A DNA stretch of 64,000 nt from Leclercia adecarboxylata (GTDB taxonomy: Bacteria > Pseudomonadota > Gammaproteobacteria > Enterobacterales > Enterobacteriaceae): NCBI RefSeq assembly GCF_006171285.1, contig NZ_CP040889.1, positions 3,720,001 to 3,784,000 of the forward strand, given 5' to 3'. The position numbers and the translations under genes were made by a program. Below the pieces are notes generated by a model. It did no database searches and was not told the DNA's origin. It saw only the letters and a program-made list of their open reading frames with translations. Positions 43,678 through 53,572 of this stretch are shown here, one piece after another (position 1 is the first letter of the stretch; every line of letters begins with the position of its first letter).

Positions 43678-44841
43678 ATGGATCAGGAACAGCTCAAACA
43701 GCAGCTTATCGCATGGCGTCACCACCTGCATGCCAACCCGGAAAGCGCCTTTGAAGAGGTGAAAACCGCGCAGTTTATTGCCGAAAAACTCGAGAGTATG
43801 GGGGTTGAGGTGCATCGTGACATCGGCAAAACCGGGCTGGTAGGGGTGCTGAAATGCGGGGAAGGTAAAGGTGTTATCGCGATCCGCGCCGATATCGACG
43901 CCATACAACTGACGGAACAGGGCGAGATGTCTTATCGCTCAGACACGCCAGAACGCATGCACGGCTGCGGGCATGACGGTCACACCTGCATTGCGCTGGG
44001 AGCGGCGCAGCTACTGTTACAGCGCCAGAACTTCAACGGCACCGTCTGCTTTGTCTTCCAGCCAGCCGAGGAGCCGGGTTACGGAGCGAAGGCGATGATG
44101 GCGGACGGGGTTATCGAACGCTTTGGTATTGAAGAGATGTATGGCTTGCACAATATGCCGGGCATGAAGGCCGGGACGATAGCCACCCGGGTTGGCGGCA
44201 TAATGGCCAGCGAAGATAACTTTATCATTCGTATCACAGGCCAGGGGGCGCATGCCGCAAGACCGCATATGGCCAAAGATCCGCTGGTGATTGCGGCGGA
44301 GATTATTCTGGCGCTGCAAACCATCGTCTCACGCAACGTCGATCCAAACGTACCGGCGGTGATCTCCTGTACGGAGCTGCACACCGATGGCATCCGCAAT
44401 GCCATTCCGACCCATGTCATCATCAAAGGCGATACCCGCAGCGACGCCCCGGCGGTGCAGGCCCTGCTTGAGGAGCGGATGCGCACCCTCAGCGAAGCGA
44501 TTTGCGCCATGCACGGGGCACAGTGCGAGTTCACTTACACCCATGAGTTCGCGCCGACCGTCAACTGGCCACAGTGCGTGGAGGTGGCGGTGAATGCGTC
44601 GATAAACGTTGTAGGGGCGGAGAGGGTGGATGGCAATATCGCGCCGATGATGATCTCAGAAGATTTCGGCGCTTTTCTGCAGCAGGTTCCCGGCTGCTTT
44701 GTCTTTTTAGGCAATGGCGATGCGTCGGACCCTCAGGGCAATACGCCGCTGCACAATGCCCGCTATGACTTTAACGATGAGATTTTACTGACCGGAGCGG
44801 AGTATTTTGCGGAGGTCGTCAGAACCCGTCTGCCGCTGTAA
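43678..44841 (+). CDS. M20D amidohydrolase (HipO/IAA-amino-acid hydrolase-like)
   Basis: A 387-aa metallo-aminoacylase of the M20D group that includes hippurate and indole-acetyl amino acid hydrolases. Motifs are HHLHANPESAFEE, IRADIDAI, HGCGHDGHTC (the Cys-x-His metal site), FQPAEEPGYGAKAMM and the lid sequence GQGAHAARPHMAKDP. Two ATGs stand next to each other (43675, 43678); GGGAG at 43667-43671 is better spaced for 43678. Last gene of the cluster, closed by a very strong palindromic terminator. It presumably removes an N-acyl group; the acyl group is unknown. Confidence 0.88.
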   Translation: MDQEQLKQQLIAWRHHLHANPESAFEEVKTAQFIAEKLESMGVEVHRDIGKTGLVGVLKCGEGKGVIAIRADIDAIQLTEQGEMSYRSDTPERMHGCGHDGHTCIALGAAQLLLQRQNFNGTVCFVFQPAEEPGYGAKAMMADGVIERFGIEEMYGLHNMPGMKAGTIATRVGGIMASEDNFIIRITGQGAHAARPHMAKDPLVIAAEIILALQTIVSRNVDPNVPAVISCTELHTDGIRNAIPTHVIIKGDTRSDAPAVQALLEERMRTLSEAICAMHGAQCEFTYTHEFAPTVNWPQCVEVAVNASINVVGAERVDGNIAPMMISEDFGAFLQQVPGCFVFLGNGDASDPQGNTPLHNARYDFNDEILLTGAEYFAEVVRTRLPL

Positions 44842-44851
44842 TCTGAGAGAA

Positions 44852-44887
44852 AAAAAGGGCCCCTGCAGCGCTGCAGGGGCCCTTTTT
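44852..44887. terminator. Bidirectional terminator closing the diaminopropionate cluster and pncB
   Basis: An exact 36-bp palindrome: each arm runs AAAAAGGGCCCCTGCAGC, with its axis at 44869/44870 so that the loop is made by opening the central pairs. T5 follows on both strands. It separates the last M20 gene (+) from pncB (-). Confidence 0.93.
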
Positions 44888-44895
44888 ACTGTGCG

Positions 44896-46098
44896 TTAGC
44901 TGGCGATTTTTACCTGCGGCAGGTCGAACGCTTTGCGCAGCGCCCGGACGAAGGCTTTGTCATGGCAGATGGTTTTACCCGGACTATCAGAGAGCTTCGC
45001 CACCGGCTTGCCGTTACATTCCACCAGTTTAATAACGATATTCAGCGGTTTTACCTGGGGAATATCGCAGGTTAACCGGGTGCCGATACCAAAACTCAGG
45101 TTCACCCGCGAGGAGAAATGACGGTACAGATCTACCGCTTTTGGCAGGTCGAGGTTATCGGAGAAGACCAGCACTTTGCTCATCGGATCGATACCGAGCT
45201 TTTGATAGTGGGCGATCGCTTTCTCACCCCACTCCAGCGGATCCCCGGAGTCATGGCGCAGCCCCTGATAGACGGACGCGAACTCCGGCCCGAAATCGCG
45301 CAGGAAAGCGTCCATGGTAATGCAGTCGGTTAAGGCAATGCCGAGCTGGTCCGGGTACTCGGTGAGCCAGGCCGCCAGCGCCGCACGTTGGCTGGTCGCC
45401 AGCTCAGGGCTGATCTGCTGATGCGCCTGGAACCACTCGTGTGCCTGGGTGCCCATCGGCGTCAGATTGAGACGGCGGGCGAGATCGTAATTGCTGGTGC
45501 CGACAAACCACGGCTCCTGCTGCAGGCGCTCAACGATGGCCTGCTGCACCTCGCGGGAGAAACGGCGACGGGTACCAAAATCCATCAGGCGGAAACGCGA
45601 CATATCCAGCGAGTCGGTGAGTTCAGCGAACCCAACCAGCTTCTGCTCCAGCGTCGCCAGAGCCTGATCAACGCTGGCCTCCGGCGAGCGATAGCGGTGC
45701 ACCAGCTCGCTGATCACGGCCAGCAGCGGCACTTCCCACATGATTACTTCCCGCCAGGGGCCTTCAAGGCGAATATGCAGTTTGCCATTGTCGTTGCTGA
45801 TGTTGACCTGTTTCGGGTCGTAGCGGAAATCGCGCAGCCACTGAAGGTAATCTTGTTTAAAGAAGGGCAGGCCGGAAAGCCACTGGAATTCATCATCCTG
45901 CAGACGAAGATGCTGCATTGCGTCGACTTGCTCACGAATGGCGTCAGCATAGATGCCCAGCAAATCGTCACCGCGGCAGCGGAATTCAGCCGCGACCTGT
46001 ACGTCGTAGTATTGGTGGAAAACGGCTTGCTGCATATGCAGTTTGTACGCATCGGTATCCAGCAGCGTATGCAGAACAGGTGAAGCGAATTGAGTCAT
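44896..46098 (-). CDS. pncB: Nicotinate phosphoribosyltransferase
   Basis: A 400-aa enzyme of NAD salvage joining nicotinate to PRPP with ATP. ATG 46098 gives the N terminus [20 protein letters not shown] and the E. coli length; a frame start eight codons upstream would run into the operator. The motifs [20 protein letters not shown] and [16 protein letters not shown] (phosphoribosyl site) are intact. Likely repressed by NadR via the upstream operator. Divergent from pepN. Confidence 0.97.
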   Translation of the reverse strand: MTQFASPVLHTLLDTDAYKLHMQQAVFHQYYDVQVAAEFRCRGDDLLGIYADAIREQVDAMQHLRLQDDEFQWLSGLPFFKQDYLQWLRDFRYDPKQVNISNDNGKLHIRLEGPWREVIMWEVPLLAVISELVHRYRSPEASVDQALATLEQKLVGFAELTDSLDMSRFRLMDFGTRRRFSREVQQAIVERLQQEPWFVGTSNYDLARRLNLTPMGTQAHEWFQAHQQISPELATSQRAALAAWLTEYPDQLGIALTDCITMDAFLRDFGPEFASVYQGLRHDSGDPLEWGEKAIAHYQKLGIDPMSKVLVFSDNLDLPKAVDLYRHFSSRVNLSFGIGTRLTCDIPQVKPLNIVIKLVECNGKPVAKLSDSPGKTICHDKAFVRALRKAFDLPQVKIAS

Positions 46099-46127
46099 AG
46101 GTGCGCAGTAGCATCCTCTCACGGGAG

Positions 46128-46145
46128 CGTTTAGTACAATAAACG
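46128..46145 (-). promoter_or_regulatory. NadR-type operator upstream of pncB
   Basis: CGTTTA-N6-TAAACG is a perfect 6+6 inverted repeat matching the NadR consensus TGTTTA-N6-TAAACA at 10 of 12 arm bases. It lies 30 bp before the pncB start. A minus-strand promoter TTCAAT (46190-46185), 16-bp spacer and TATACT (46168-46163) lies just upstream, placing the operator just after the start of transcription. Confidence 0.78.
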
Positions 46146-46362
46146 ACTAATGAAACCGCTGGAGTATACCTTGTTTAGCGATTTATTGAACCCCGATCAC
46201 ACCATAAGCCTGGTTCAGGGTCGAGTGCATTTCGTGCCGCATGTTATATAAATGTAGCAAATAGAGTGTTTGTGACTGAAAAGATGAACATTCTGCATAG
46301 CGCGATTTCCACAACAGGAATAGACTGACTCGTTATTCGACAAACGATGCAAAAGGTTTTCT

Positions 46363-48975
46363 ATGACACAACAGCCTCAAGCCAAATACCGCCACGACTA
46401 CCGTGCGCCGGATTACCTGATTAGCGATATCGATCTGACTTTTGACCTGGATGCCACAAAAACCGTTGTCACGGCGGTCAGCCAGGTAACGCGCCATAAC
46501 GCCACGGCGGTGCCGCTGCGTCTTGATGGTGAAGACCTGACCTTAGTGTCGGTGCATGTGAACGACGCTCCATGGACCGACTATAAAGAAGAAGATAACC
46601 AGCTGGTGCTGGATAATCTGCCGGAGCGTTTTACCTTACGCATCGTTAACGAGATCAGTCCGGCGTCCAACACCGCGCTGGAAGGTCTGTACCAGTCGGG
46701 CGTAGCGCTCTGTACCCAGTGTGAAGCCGAAGGTTTCCGTCACATTACCTGGTATCTCGACCGCCCTGACGTGCTGGCCCGCTTCACCACTAAAATCATC
46801 GCCGATAAAGCTACCTATCCGTTCCTGCTTTCCAACGGCAACCGGGTGGGTGAGGGCGAGCTGGAGAATGGCCGTCACTGGGTGCAGTGGCAGGATCCGT
46901 TCCCGAAACCCTGCTACCTGTTTGCGCTGGTGGCGGGTGATTTTGACGTTCTGCGCGACACCTTCACCACCCGTTCTGGCCGTGAAGTGGCGCTGGAACT
47001 GTTTGTCGATCGCGGCAACCTCGACCGTGCCCCGTGGGCGATGACCTCGCTTATTAACTCTATGAAGTGGGATGAAGAGCGTTTCGGTCTCGAGTACGAC
47101 CTCGACATCTATATGATCGTCGCCGTCGACTTCTTTAATATGGGCGCGATGGAAAACAAAGGCCTCAACGTCTTTAACTCCAAATACGTGCTGGCGCGTA
47201 CTGATACCGCCACCGATAAAGACTACCTCGATATCGAGCGCGTCATCGGCCACGAATATTTCCATAACTGGACCGGCAACCGCGTGACCTGCCGCGACTG
47301 GTTCCAGTTAAGCCTGAAAGAGGGCCTGACCGTCTTCCGCGATCAGGAGTTCAGCTCCGACCTCGGCTCGCGGGCGGTTAACCGCATCAACAACGTGCGC
47401 ACCATGCGTGGCCTGCAGTTTGCTGAGGACGCCAGCCCGATGGCGCACCCGATCCGTCCGGACAAAGTGATCGAGATGAACAACTTCTACACCCTGACGG
47501 TGTATGAAAAAGGTTCCGAAATCATCCGCATGATCCACACCCTGCTGGGCGAAGTGAATTTCCAGAAAGGGATGCAGCTCTATTTTGAACGTCATGACGG
47601 CAGCGCCGCCACCTGCGACGATTTTGTCCAGGCGATGGAAGATGCGTCTAACGTCGATCTGTCCCATTTCCGCCGCTGGTACAGCCAGGCCGGTACGCCG
47701 GTTGTCACCGTCAAAGACGACTACAATCCGGAAACCGAGCAGTACACACTGACCATCAGCCAGCGTACGCCGCCAACGGCCGAGCAGGAAGAGAAGCATC
47801 CGCTGCACATTCCGTTCGCCATTGAGCTGTATGACAGCGAAGGCAAGGTGATCCCGCTGAAGAAAGGCGGCCACGCGGTGCACAACGTGCTCAACGTGAC
47901 GCAGGCCGAGCAGACGTTTGTCTTCGATAACGTCTACTTCCAGCCGGTACCTGCGCTGCTGTGCGAGTTCTCCGCGCCGGTCAAGCTCGAGTACAAGTGG
48001 AGCGATCAGCAGCTCACCTTCCTGATGCGTCACGCGCGCAATGACTTCTCCCGCTGGGATGCGGCCCAGAGCCTGCTGGCAACCTACATCAAGCTGAACG
48101 TGAACCGTCATCAGCAGGGGCAGCCGCTCTCATTGCCGGCCCATGTTGCTGATGCCTTCCGCGCGATCCTGCTGGATGAGAAGATTGACCCGGCGCTGGC
48201 GGCTGAAATCCTGACCCTGCCGTCGGCGACTGAAATCGCCGAGCTGTTCGAGATTATCGACCCGATTGCCATCGTGGCCGTGCGTGAAGCCCTGACCCGT
48301 ACTCTGGCCGCTGAGCTGGCGGATGAGTTCCTGGCGGTCTACAACTACTACAAACTGGATGCGTATCGCGTTGAGCATGCCGACATCGGCAAGCGTGCGC
48401 TGCGTAACACCTGCCTGCGCTATCTGGCGTTTGGGGAAACGGCGCTCGCCGACGAACTGGTGAGCAAGCAGTATCACACGGCCGACAACATGACCGACGC
48501 CCTGGCTGCGTTGGCCGCGAGCGTCGCCGCTGAACTGCCTTGCCGCGATGCCCTGATGCAGGAGTACGACGACAAGTGGCATCAGGACGGTCTGGTGATG
48601 GACAAGTGGTTTATTCTGCAGTCCACCAGCCCGGCGGCCGATGTGGTGAACAAGGTGCGCAGCCTACTCAACCACCGTTCATTCACAATGAGCAACCCGA
48701 ACCGCGTCCGTTCCCTGATTGGCGCGTTTGCCAGCAGCAACCCGGCCGCCTTCCATGCGGAAGATGGCAGCGGCTACCAGTTTATGGTGGAGATGCTGAC
48801 CGAGCTTAACAGCCGTAACCCGCAGGTGGCGTCGCGTCTGATTGAGCCGCTGATCCGTCTGAAACGCTATGACGCCAGACGTCAGGCGAAGATGCGTGCC
48901 GCGCTGGAGCAGCTGAAAGGGCTGGAGAACCTGTCCGGAGATCTGTACGAGAAGATCAGTAAGGCGTTAGCTTAA
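46363..48975 (+). CDS. pepN: Aminopeptidase N
   Basis: An 870-aa cytosolic M1 zinc aminopeptidase with broad specificity, the main alanyl aminopeptidase of enterobacteria. The exopeptidase motif GAMEN is at about residue 261 and the zinc site HEYFHNW near 297, with the third ligand in LKEGLTVFRDQE. The C-terminal half is the helical domain. Same length as E. coli PepN. Monocistronic, reading away from pncB and followed by REP repeats. Confidence 0.98.
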   Translation: MTQQPQAKYRHDYRAPDYLISDIDLTFDLDATKTVVTAVSQVTRHNATAVPLRLDGEDLTLVSVHVNDAPWTDYKEEDNQLVLDNLPERFTLRIVNEISPASNTALEGLYQSGVALCTQCEAEGFRHITWYLDRPDVLARFTTKIIADKATYPFLLSNGNRVGEGELENGRHWVQWQDPFPKPCYLFALVAGDFDVLRDTFTTRSGREVALELFVDRGNLDRAPWAMTSLINSMKWDEERFGLEYDLDIYMIVAVDFFNMGAMENKGLNVFNSKYVLARTDTATDKDYLDIERVIGHEYFHNWTGNRVTCRDWFQLSLKEGLTVFRDQEFSSDLGSRAVNRINNVRTMRGLQFAEDASPMAHPIRPDKVIEMNNFYTLTVYEKGSEIIRMIHTLLGEVNFQKGMQLYFERHDGSAATCDDFVQAMEDASNVDLSHFRRWYSQAGTPVVTVKDDYNPETEQYTLTISQRTPPTAEQEEKHPLHIPFAIELYDSEGKVIPLKKGGHAVHNVLNVTQAEQTFVFDNVYFQPVPALLCEFSAPVKLEYKWSDQQLTFLMRHARNDFSRWDAAQSLLATYIKLNVNRHQQGQPLSLPAHVADAFRAILLDEKIDPALAAEILTLPSATEIAELFEIIDPIAIVAVREALTRTLAAELADEFLAVYNYYKLDAYRVEHADIGKRALRNTCLRYLAFGETALADELVSKQYHTADNMTDALAALAASVAAELPCRDALMQEYDDKWHQDGLVMDKWFILQSTSPAADVVNKVRSLLNHRSFTMSNPNRVRSLIGAFASSNPAAFHAEDGSGYQFMVEMLTELNSRNPQVASRLIEPLIRLKRYDARRQAKMRAALEQLKGLENLSGDLYEKISKALA

Positions 48976-48980
48976 AAGAA

Positions 48981-49093
48981 ATGCCCGGTGGCGCTACGCT
49001 TACCGGGCAGTGATCCTGTAGGCCCGGTAAGCGTAGCGCCACCGGGCATCAGGCCGCACAGCAGTGCCGGGTGGCGGCTTTGCCTTACCCGGC
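48981..49093. repeat. REP/BIME cluster between pepN and ssuB
   Basis: Three REP units. Units 1 and 2 (48981-49008 and 49022-49049) are exact reverse complements over 28 bp, separated by 13 bp; the third (49066-49093, GCCGGGTGGCGGC to TTACCCGGC) is a diverged copy in the first orientation. They fill the gap between convergent pepN and ssuB and no ordinary T-tract terminator is seen, so the hairpin may stabilise or end the transcripts. Confidence 0.85.
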
Positions 49094-49130
49094 CTACAAA
49101 AAATAACCGTAGGCAGTTACCCGGCTTTTT

Positions 49131-49898
49131 TTATCCGTGCTTTCTGGCGGGTACCTCGCTGGCACCACGCTTCATCACCCGATCCAGCACCTCTGCTTCC
49201 AGCTCCGCCAGTCGCGCGGATCCCACCCGGCGAGGGCGAGGCAGATCCACCGTCAGATCCAGGCCAATCTTGCCCTCTTCAATCAGCAACACCCGGTCAG
49301 CCATGGCGACGGCTTCGCTCACATCATGGGTCACCAGCAGTACCGTAAAGCCATGCTCCTGCCATAATGAGACGATCAGATCCTGCATCTCAATACGCGT
49401 CAGCGCATCCAGCGCCCCCAGCGGCTCATCCAGCAGCAACAGTCCCGGACGATGGATCAACGCTCTGGCCAGCGCCACGCGCTGTTTCTGTCCGCCGGAC
49501 AGGGCGGCAGGCCACTCATCGGCGCGATGGTCCAGCCCGACGGCGGCCAGCGCCTGGCGGGCGGATGCTTTCCAGTTACCTTTCAGCCCCAGCCCGACGT
49601 TATCTATTACCGTTTTCCACGGCAGCAGTCGCGCGTCCTGGAACATCATCCGGGTATCATCCTGGATGTCAGCCAGCGGCGTATTCCCCGCCAGCAGTTC
49701 GCCGCCGTTCGGCGCCTCCAGCCCGGCCAGCAGGCGCAGCAGGGTGCTTTTCCCACCGCCGCTGCGGCCCACCACCGCCACAAACTGTCCGGCGGGAATA
49801 TGCAGTTCCAGTTCGTTCAGAATGGTGTTATTACCGTAGCGTTTGGTCACGCCATTTAACAGCAGCGGCGTACCCTGATTTAAGCGAGCCGTGTTCAT
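49131..49898 (-). CDS. ssuB: Aliphatic sulfonate ABC transporter ATPase SsuB
   Basis: A 255-aa ATPase driving sulfonate import with SsuA and SsuC. Walker A is GRSGGGKST near residue 44, the signature is [15 protein letters not shown], Walker B is [12 protein letters not shown] and the H-loop is VTHDVSEA. Same length as E. coli SsuB. Last gene of ssuEADCB; its start overlaps the ssuC stop by four bases. Confidence 0.96.
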   Translation of the reverse strand: MNTARLNQGTPLLLNGVTKRYGNNTILNELELHIPAGQFVAVVGRSGGGKSTLLRLLAGLEAPNGGELLAGNTPLADIQDDTRMMFQDARLLPWKTVIDNVGLGLKGNWKASARQALAAVGLDHRADEWPAALSGGQKQRVALARALIHRPGLLLLDEPLGALDALTRIEMQDLIVSLWQEHGFTVLLVTHDVSEAVAMADRVLLIEEGKIGLDLTVDLPRPRRVGSARLAELEAEVLDRVMKRGASEVPARKHG

Positions 49899-50686
49899 GC
49901 GTGTGCCTCCTTTTTAACGTAGGCCGGATTCCAGCGCAGCCAGCTTCGTTCCAGCCACTGGGCGCTGACATCTGCAAGTTTACCGAGCAGGGCATAGAGA
50001 ATAATGGCCACCACAACGACGTCGGTTTGCAGGAATTCGCGGGCGTTCATCGCCAGATAGCCAATGCCGGAGTTGGCGGAGATAGTTTCCGCCACGATCA
50101 GCGTCAGCCACATCAGACCCAGGGCAAAGCGCACGCCCACCATAATCGAGGGCAGGGCACCCGGCAGGATGACGTGGATGAACAGGGCGAAGCCGGACAA
50201 GCCGTAGCTGCGCGCCATCTCCACCAGCCCGCGATCGATATTACGGATCCCGTGCCAGGTATTGATATAGATCGGGAACAGGGTGCCGAGGGCGACGAGG
50301 AAGATCTTCGCCGTCTCATCGATGCCAAACCACAGGATCACCAGCGGGATCAGCGCCAGATGCGGCACGTTACGCAGCATCTGAATTGAGGTGTCCAGCA
50401 GACGCTCGCCCCAGCGGGAGAGGCCGCTGACCAGGCCGAGCGTCAGGCCAATCGTCCCGCCGATGGAAAAGCCAATCACCGCGCGCCAGGAGCTGATCGC
50501 CAGATGCTGCCACAGCTCACCGCTCGAACTCAGCGACCAGAAGGCCTCCACAACGCCTTCGGGTGAGGGCAGTATGCGGCTTGAGAGCCAGCCCACGGAG
50601 GAGGCCAGCTGCCAGATAAGCACAATACCGACAGGGAGCAGCCAGGGCGCAATGCGCAGCAGCCATTTTTGGGAAGGATTAGCCAT
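49895..50686 (-). CDS. ssuC: Aliphatic sulfonate ABC transporter permease SsuC
   Basis: A 263-aa inner-membrane permease with about six helices. The cytoplasmic coupling loop with the EAA motif is read as [20 protein letters not shown] (about residues 161-180). Length equals E. coli SsuC. It lies 9 bp after ssuD and overlaps ssuB by four bases. An AGGAGATCCTATGG start context fits strong translation. Confidence 0.96.
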   Translation of the reverse strand: MANPSQKWLLRIAPWLLPVGIVLIWQLASSVGWLSSRILPSPEGVVEAFWSLSSSGELWQHLAISSWRAVIGFSIGGTIGLTLGLVSGLSRWGERLLDTSIQMLRNVPHLALIPLVILWFGIDETAKIFLVALGTLFPIYINTWHGIRNIDRGLVEMARSYGLSGFALFIHVILPGALPSIMVGVRFALGLMWLTLIVAETISANSGIGYLAMNAREFLQTDVVVVAIILYALLGKLADVSAQWLERSWLRWNPAYVKKEAHA

Positions 50687-50695
50687 AGGATCTCC

Positions 50696-51841
50696 TTAGC
50701 TCTGGGCGACTTTACGCGGGATAAATTCGTTAGCGACCGCTTCGCCCTGCTGCAACAGCCGCTGCGGCTGCGGGATTTCCGGAATGGCGACATCCAGATG
50801 CGGGAACAGCAGTTCACCCACCTTCCAGGCCTCTTCCAGATGCGGATAACCGGAAAGAATAAAGCTGTCGATACCAAGGTCTGCATATTCATTAATACGC
50901 GCCGCCACCGTCGGGCCATCGCCCACCAGCGCGGTCCCCGCGCCGCCGCGCACCAGCCCCACGCCCGCCCACAGGTTCGGGCTGATCTCCAGGTTTTCTC
51001 GCTTGCCGTTGTGCAGGGAGGCCATCCGGTGCTGCCCGACAGAATCGGTGCGGGCAAAGGCGGCCTGCGCTTTGGCAATGGTCGCATCGTCCAGATGGGA
51101 GATCAGACGGTCGGCGGCCTGCCACGCCTCTTCGTTGGTTTCGCGGACAATCACGTGCAGGCGGATCCCGAACCGGACCTTACGACCGTGGGCCGCGGCT
51201 TTGGCGCGCACCTGCTCAATCTTCTCTTTTACCAGCGCCGGCGGCTCGCCCCAGGTGAGGTAGAGATCCACCTGTTCGGCAGCCAGGTCCTGGGCAACGT
51301 CGGACGAACCACCAAAATAGAGCGGTGGACGCGGCTGCTGAACCGGCGGGAAGAAGAGTTGAGCATCACGGACATGAATATGCTTGCCCTCGAAGGTCAC
51401 GTTCTCCCCCTCCAGCAGACGACGCCAGACGTGGGTGAACTCAGAAGAGGCTTCATACCGCTCGGTGTGATCCAGGAAGACGCCGTCGCCCGCCAGCTCC
51501 TGCGGATCGCTGCCGGTGACCAGGTTAAACAGAGCGCGTCCGTTCGACAGACGATCCAGCGTCGCGGCCTGACGTGCGGCCACCGTCGGGGAGGTCACGC
51601 TTGGACGCAGGGCCACCAGAAACTTCAGGCGCTGGGTCACCGGGATCATCGACGCCGCCACCAGCCACGCATCCTCGCAGGAGCGCCCGGTGGGGATCAG
51701 CACCCCGGTAAAGCCAATCCGATCTGCGGCCTGGGCGATCTGCTGAAGATAAGCATGATCCACCGGGCGGGCGCCCTCTTCGGTGCCAAGATAGTGACCA
51801 TCACCGTGGGTAGGTAAAAACCAGAACAGATTCAGACTCAT
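50696..51841 (-). CDS. ssuD: FMNH2-dependent alkanesulfonate monooxygenase SsuD
   Basis: A 381-aa TIM-barrel monooxygenase of the bacterial luciferase family that releases sulfite from C1-C14 alkanesulfonates, using reduced FMN made by SsuE. The N-terminal [18 protein letters not shown], the conserved SCEDAW with Cys and the C-terminal phosphate-binding GYPHLEEAW are intact. Length equals E. coli SsuD. The start overlaps the ssuA stop by four bases. Confidence 0.97.
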   Translation of the reverse strand: MSLNLFWFLPTHGDGHYLGTEEGARPVDHAYLQQIAQAADRIGFTGVLIPTGRSCEDAWLVAASMIPVTQRLKFLVALRPSVTSPTVAARQAATLDRLSNGRALFNLVTGSDPQELAGDGVFLDHTERYEASSEFTHVWRRLLEGENVTFEGKHIHVRDAQLFFPPVQQPRPPLYFGGSSDVAQDLAAEQVDLYLTWGEPPALVKEKIEQVRAKAAAHGRKVRFGIRLHVIVRETNEEAWQAADRLISHLDDATIAKAQAAFARTDSVGQHRMASLHNGKRENLEISPNLWAGVGLVRGGAGTALVGDGPTVAARINEYADLGIDSFILSGYPHLEEAWKVGELLFPHLDVAIPEIPQPQRLLQQGEAVANEFIPRKVAQS

Positions 51842-52800
51842 GACTTATCTCCTTTAGAGGAAGTGGGGTGCCAGATGCGGTCGCGAATATCGATTTTTTT
51901 CGGTACCAGGCGGTTCTCGTAAAACAGGTCGGCGGTTTGCTGCTGTAACACGGCGGTTTTGGCATCCACCGGTTTGATGACGGTTGGCGGGCGATGGTCA
52001 AGGTAGGAGGCAATGACCGGCTCCGGAAGACCCATCGTTTTTGCCAGCAGTGCGATACTGGCCTGACGCTGACTCTGGGTAAGGGCGTCTGCCTCGCTGA
52101 AGGTATTCAGTACGCCCTGAACAAATGCGCCGTTTTTCTCCGCATAAGGACGCGCGGCAAGGTAGAAGGAGCCGGTCTGTTTCAGGGTTTCACCGTCCTT
52201 CAGCACCTTCACGCCACCCTGCAGCAGGGCGGCAGAGTAGTAGGGATCCCAGATAGCCCAGGCGTCGACATTATTTTGCTGGAAGGCGGCGCGGGCATCC
52301 GCCGGGGAAAGATAAACCGGCTGAATATCTTTAAAGGTCAGTCCCGCCTGCTGCAGGGCACGCAATAAAAGATTGTGCGAGCTGGAACCCTTCTGGAAAG
52401 CCACCTTGTGGCCTTTAAGATCCGCCACGGTTTTAATCGGGCTGTTTTCAGGCACCAGGATCACTTCGGCTTTGGGCTTTGGCGGCTCAACGCCAACGTA
52501 GACCAGATCCGCGCCGGCGGCCTGAGCGAAGATCGGCGGGATGTCACCGGTACTGCCCAGATCGATACTGCCCACGTTCAGCGCCTCGAGCATCTGCGGG
52601 CCTGCCGGGAACTCCACCCAGGAGAATTTGGTGTCCGGGTAGCGTTTTTCCAGCAGCTGATGGCTTTTCGCCAGCACCATGCTGACGCTGCCTTTCTGGT
52701 AACCAATACGCAGGCTTTCAGGGGCGGGCTCTGCGGCGTGCGCCAGGCCAGAGAGGGCCACCAGGCCTGCCAGGCTAAGGCGGGCAAGAGATTTAAACAT
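51838..52800 (-). CDS. ssuA: Periplasmic sulfonate-binding protein SsuA
   Basis: A 320-aa periplasmic receptor for alkanesulfonates. The signal peptide [20 protein letters not shown] ends before HAAEP, and the mature protein follows the NMT1/SsuA fold ([16 protein letters not shown] near its N terminus). ATG 52800 has an ideal AAGGAG seven bases upstream and gives the family length; the longer frame from 52824 would precede that ribosome site and spoil the signal peptide. It overlaps the ssuE 3' end by eight bases. Confidence 0.95.
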   Translation of the reverse strand: MFKSLARLSLAGLVALSGLAHAAEPAPESLRIGYQKGSVSMVLAKSHQLLEKRYPDTKFSWVEFPAGPQMLEALNVGSIDLGSTGDIPPIFAQAAGADLVYVGVEPPKPKAEVILVPENSPIKTVADLKGHKVAFQKGSSSHNLLLRALQQAGLTFKDIQPVYLSPADARAAFQQNNVDAWAIWDPYYSAALLQGGVKVLKDGETLKQTGSFYLAARPYAEKNGAFVQGVLNTFSEADALTQSQRQASIALLAKTMGLPEPVIASYLDHRPPTVIKPVDAKTAVLQQQTADLFYENRLVPKKIDIRDRIWHPTSSKGDKS

Positions 52801-53368
52801 GGGCGACTCCTTTCTGAAGGCCAAAGGCAGGAACCTCGACGTCGCGGCGATGCAGCGCCTGCCAGAAGGTCTCCAGCGCGCTGTCGAGGCGGGTTTGCAG
52901 GTTCGGGGTAAAGTGCGGCTTGTGCTGGTAGTCGATCACCTGAGAATCGTCGGCAAACACGCCGTGGAGGATCTCCTGGGCTTTCAGGGCGTTGAGCACC
53001 GGCTTCAGGGCGTAATCCACCGCCAGCAGATGGGCTACGGTGCCGCCTGTCGCCAGCGGCAGCACGATTTTGCCCTCCAGCGCGCGCTCCGGCAGCAGGT
53101 CCAGCAGGGTTTTCAGCGCACCGGAAAACGAGGCTTTATAGACCGGGGTGGCGACAATCAGCCCATCGGCATCCTTCAGTTGTTCATTGAGGGTTTTCAG
53201 CGCCGGGCTGTCGAAGCGGGCATAGAGCAGATCTTCCGGGGCGAAGTTGTGCAGATTCCAGTGGAACACCTCCACATCCAGAGAGGTAAGCTGCTCCCTG
53301 GCATACTCCAGCAGCGCGCTGGAGCGGGAAGGGAATCGCGGACTGCCGGCCAACGTAATGACGCGCAT
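52793..53368 (-). CDS. ssuE: NAD(P)H-dependent FMN reductase SsuE
   Basis: A 191-aa flavodoxin-fold reductase supplying FMNH2 to SsuD. The N terminus [20 protein letters not shown] has the FMN phosphate loop, and [20 protein letters not shown] is the family motif. First gene of ssuEADCB with a TAAGGAG ribosome site before ATG 53368. The ssu operon is normally induced on sulfur limitation by Cbl and CysB; the 248-bp divergent gap to pyrD must hold those sites but none was assigned. Confidence 0.96.
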   Translation of the reverse strand: MRVITLAGSPRFPSRSSALLEYAREQLTSLDVEVFHWNLHNFAPEDLLYARFDSPALKTLNEQLKDADGLIVATPVYKASFSGALKTLLDLLPERALEGKIVLPLATGGTVAHLLAVDYALKPVLNALKAQEILHGVFADDSQVIDYQHKPHFTPNLQTRLDSALETFWQALHRRDVEVPAFGLQKGVAHV

Positions 53369-53504
53369 ACATGCTCCTTATAACCAATTGTTTGCTTTTA
53401 TCTAACATTGATAACATTTGTTGGCAGTGTGGCACCGCTGGCTTATTCCACTAAATGATTTATCCGCAAGTGAAATGCCAGAAAATGAATAAAGGAGGGA
53501 TGAA

Positions 53505-53520
53505 AAGTAAACGATTGCGC
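53505..53520. promoter_or_regulatory. PurR-like operator upstream of pyrD
   Basis: AAGTAAACGATTGCGC matches 12 of 16 bases of the PurR consensus ACGCAAACGTTTGCGT, keeping the central AAACG and TTGCG elements. It lies about 70 bp before the likely pyrD start of transcription. E. coli pyrD is known to be repressed by PurR. Confidence 0.5.
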
Positions 53521-53572
53521 GGCATGCGGCTTTTTTTGCCTCAGGTCAATTCCCTTTCCCGCTGCGATCGCA

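Noticed and set aside
39570..44895. Recent horizontal transfer of the asnS-pncB insertion (integrase, repeats, att sites)
   Set aside because: No tRNA, direct repeats, transposase or base-composition shift was seen at either edge; the block looks long resident.
50669..51817. A 382-codon plus-strand frame opposite ssuD
   Set aside because: Coincides almost exactly with SsuD on the other strand, which has complete family motifs and operon context.
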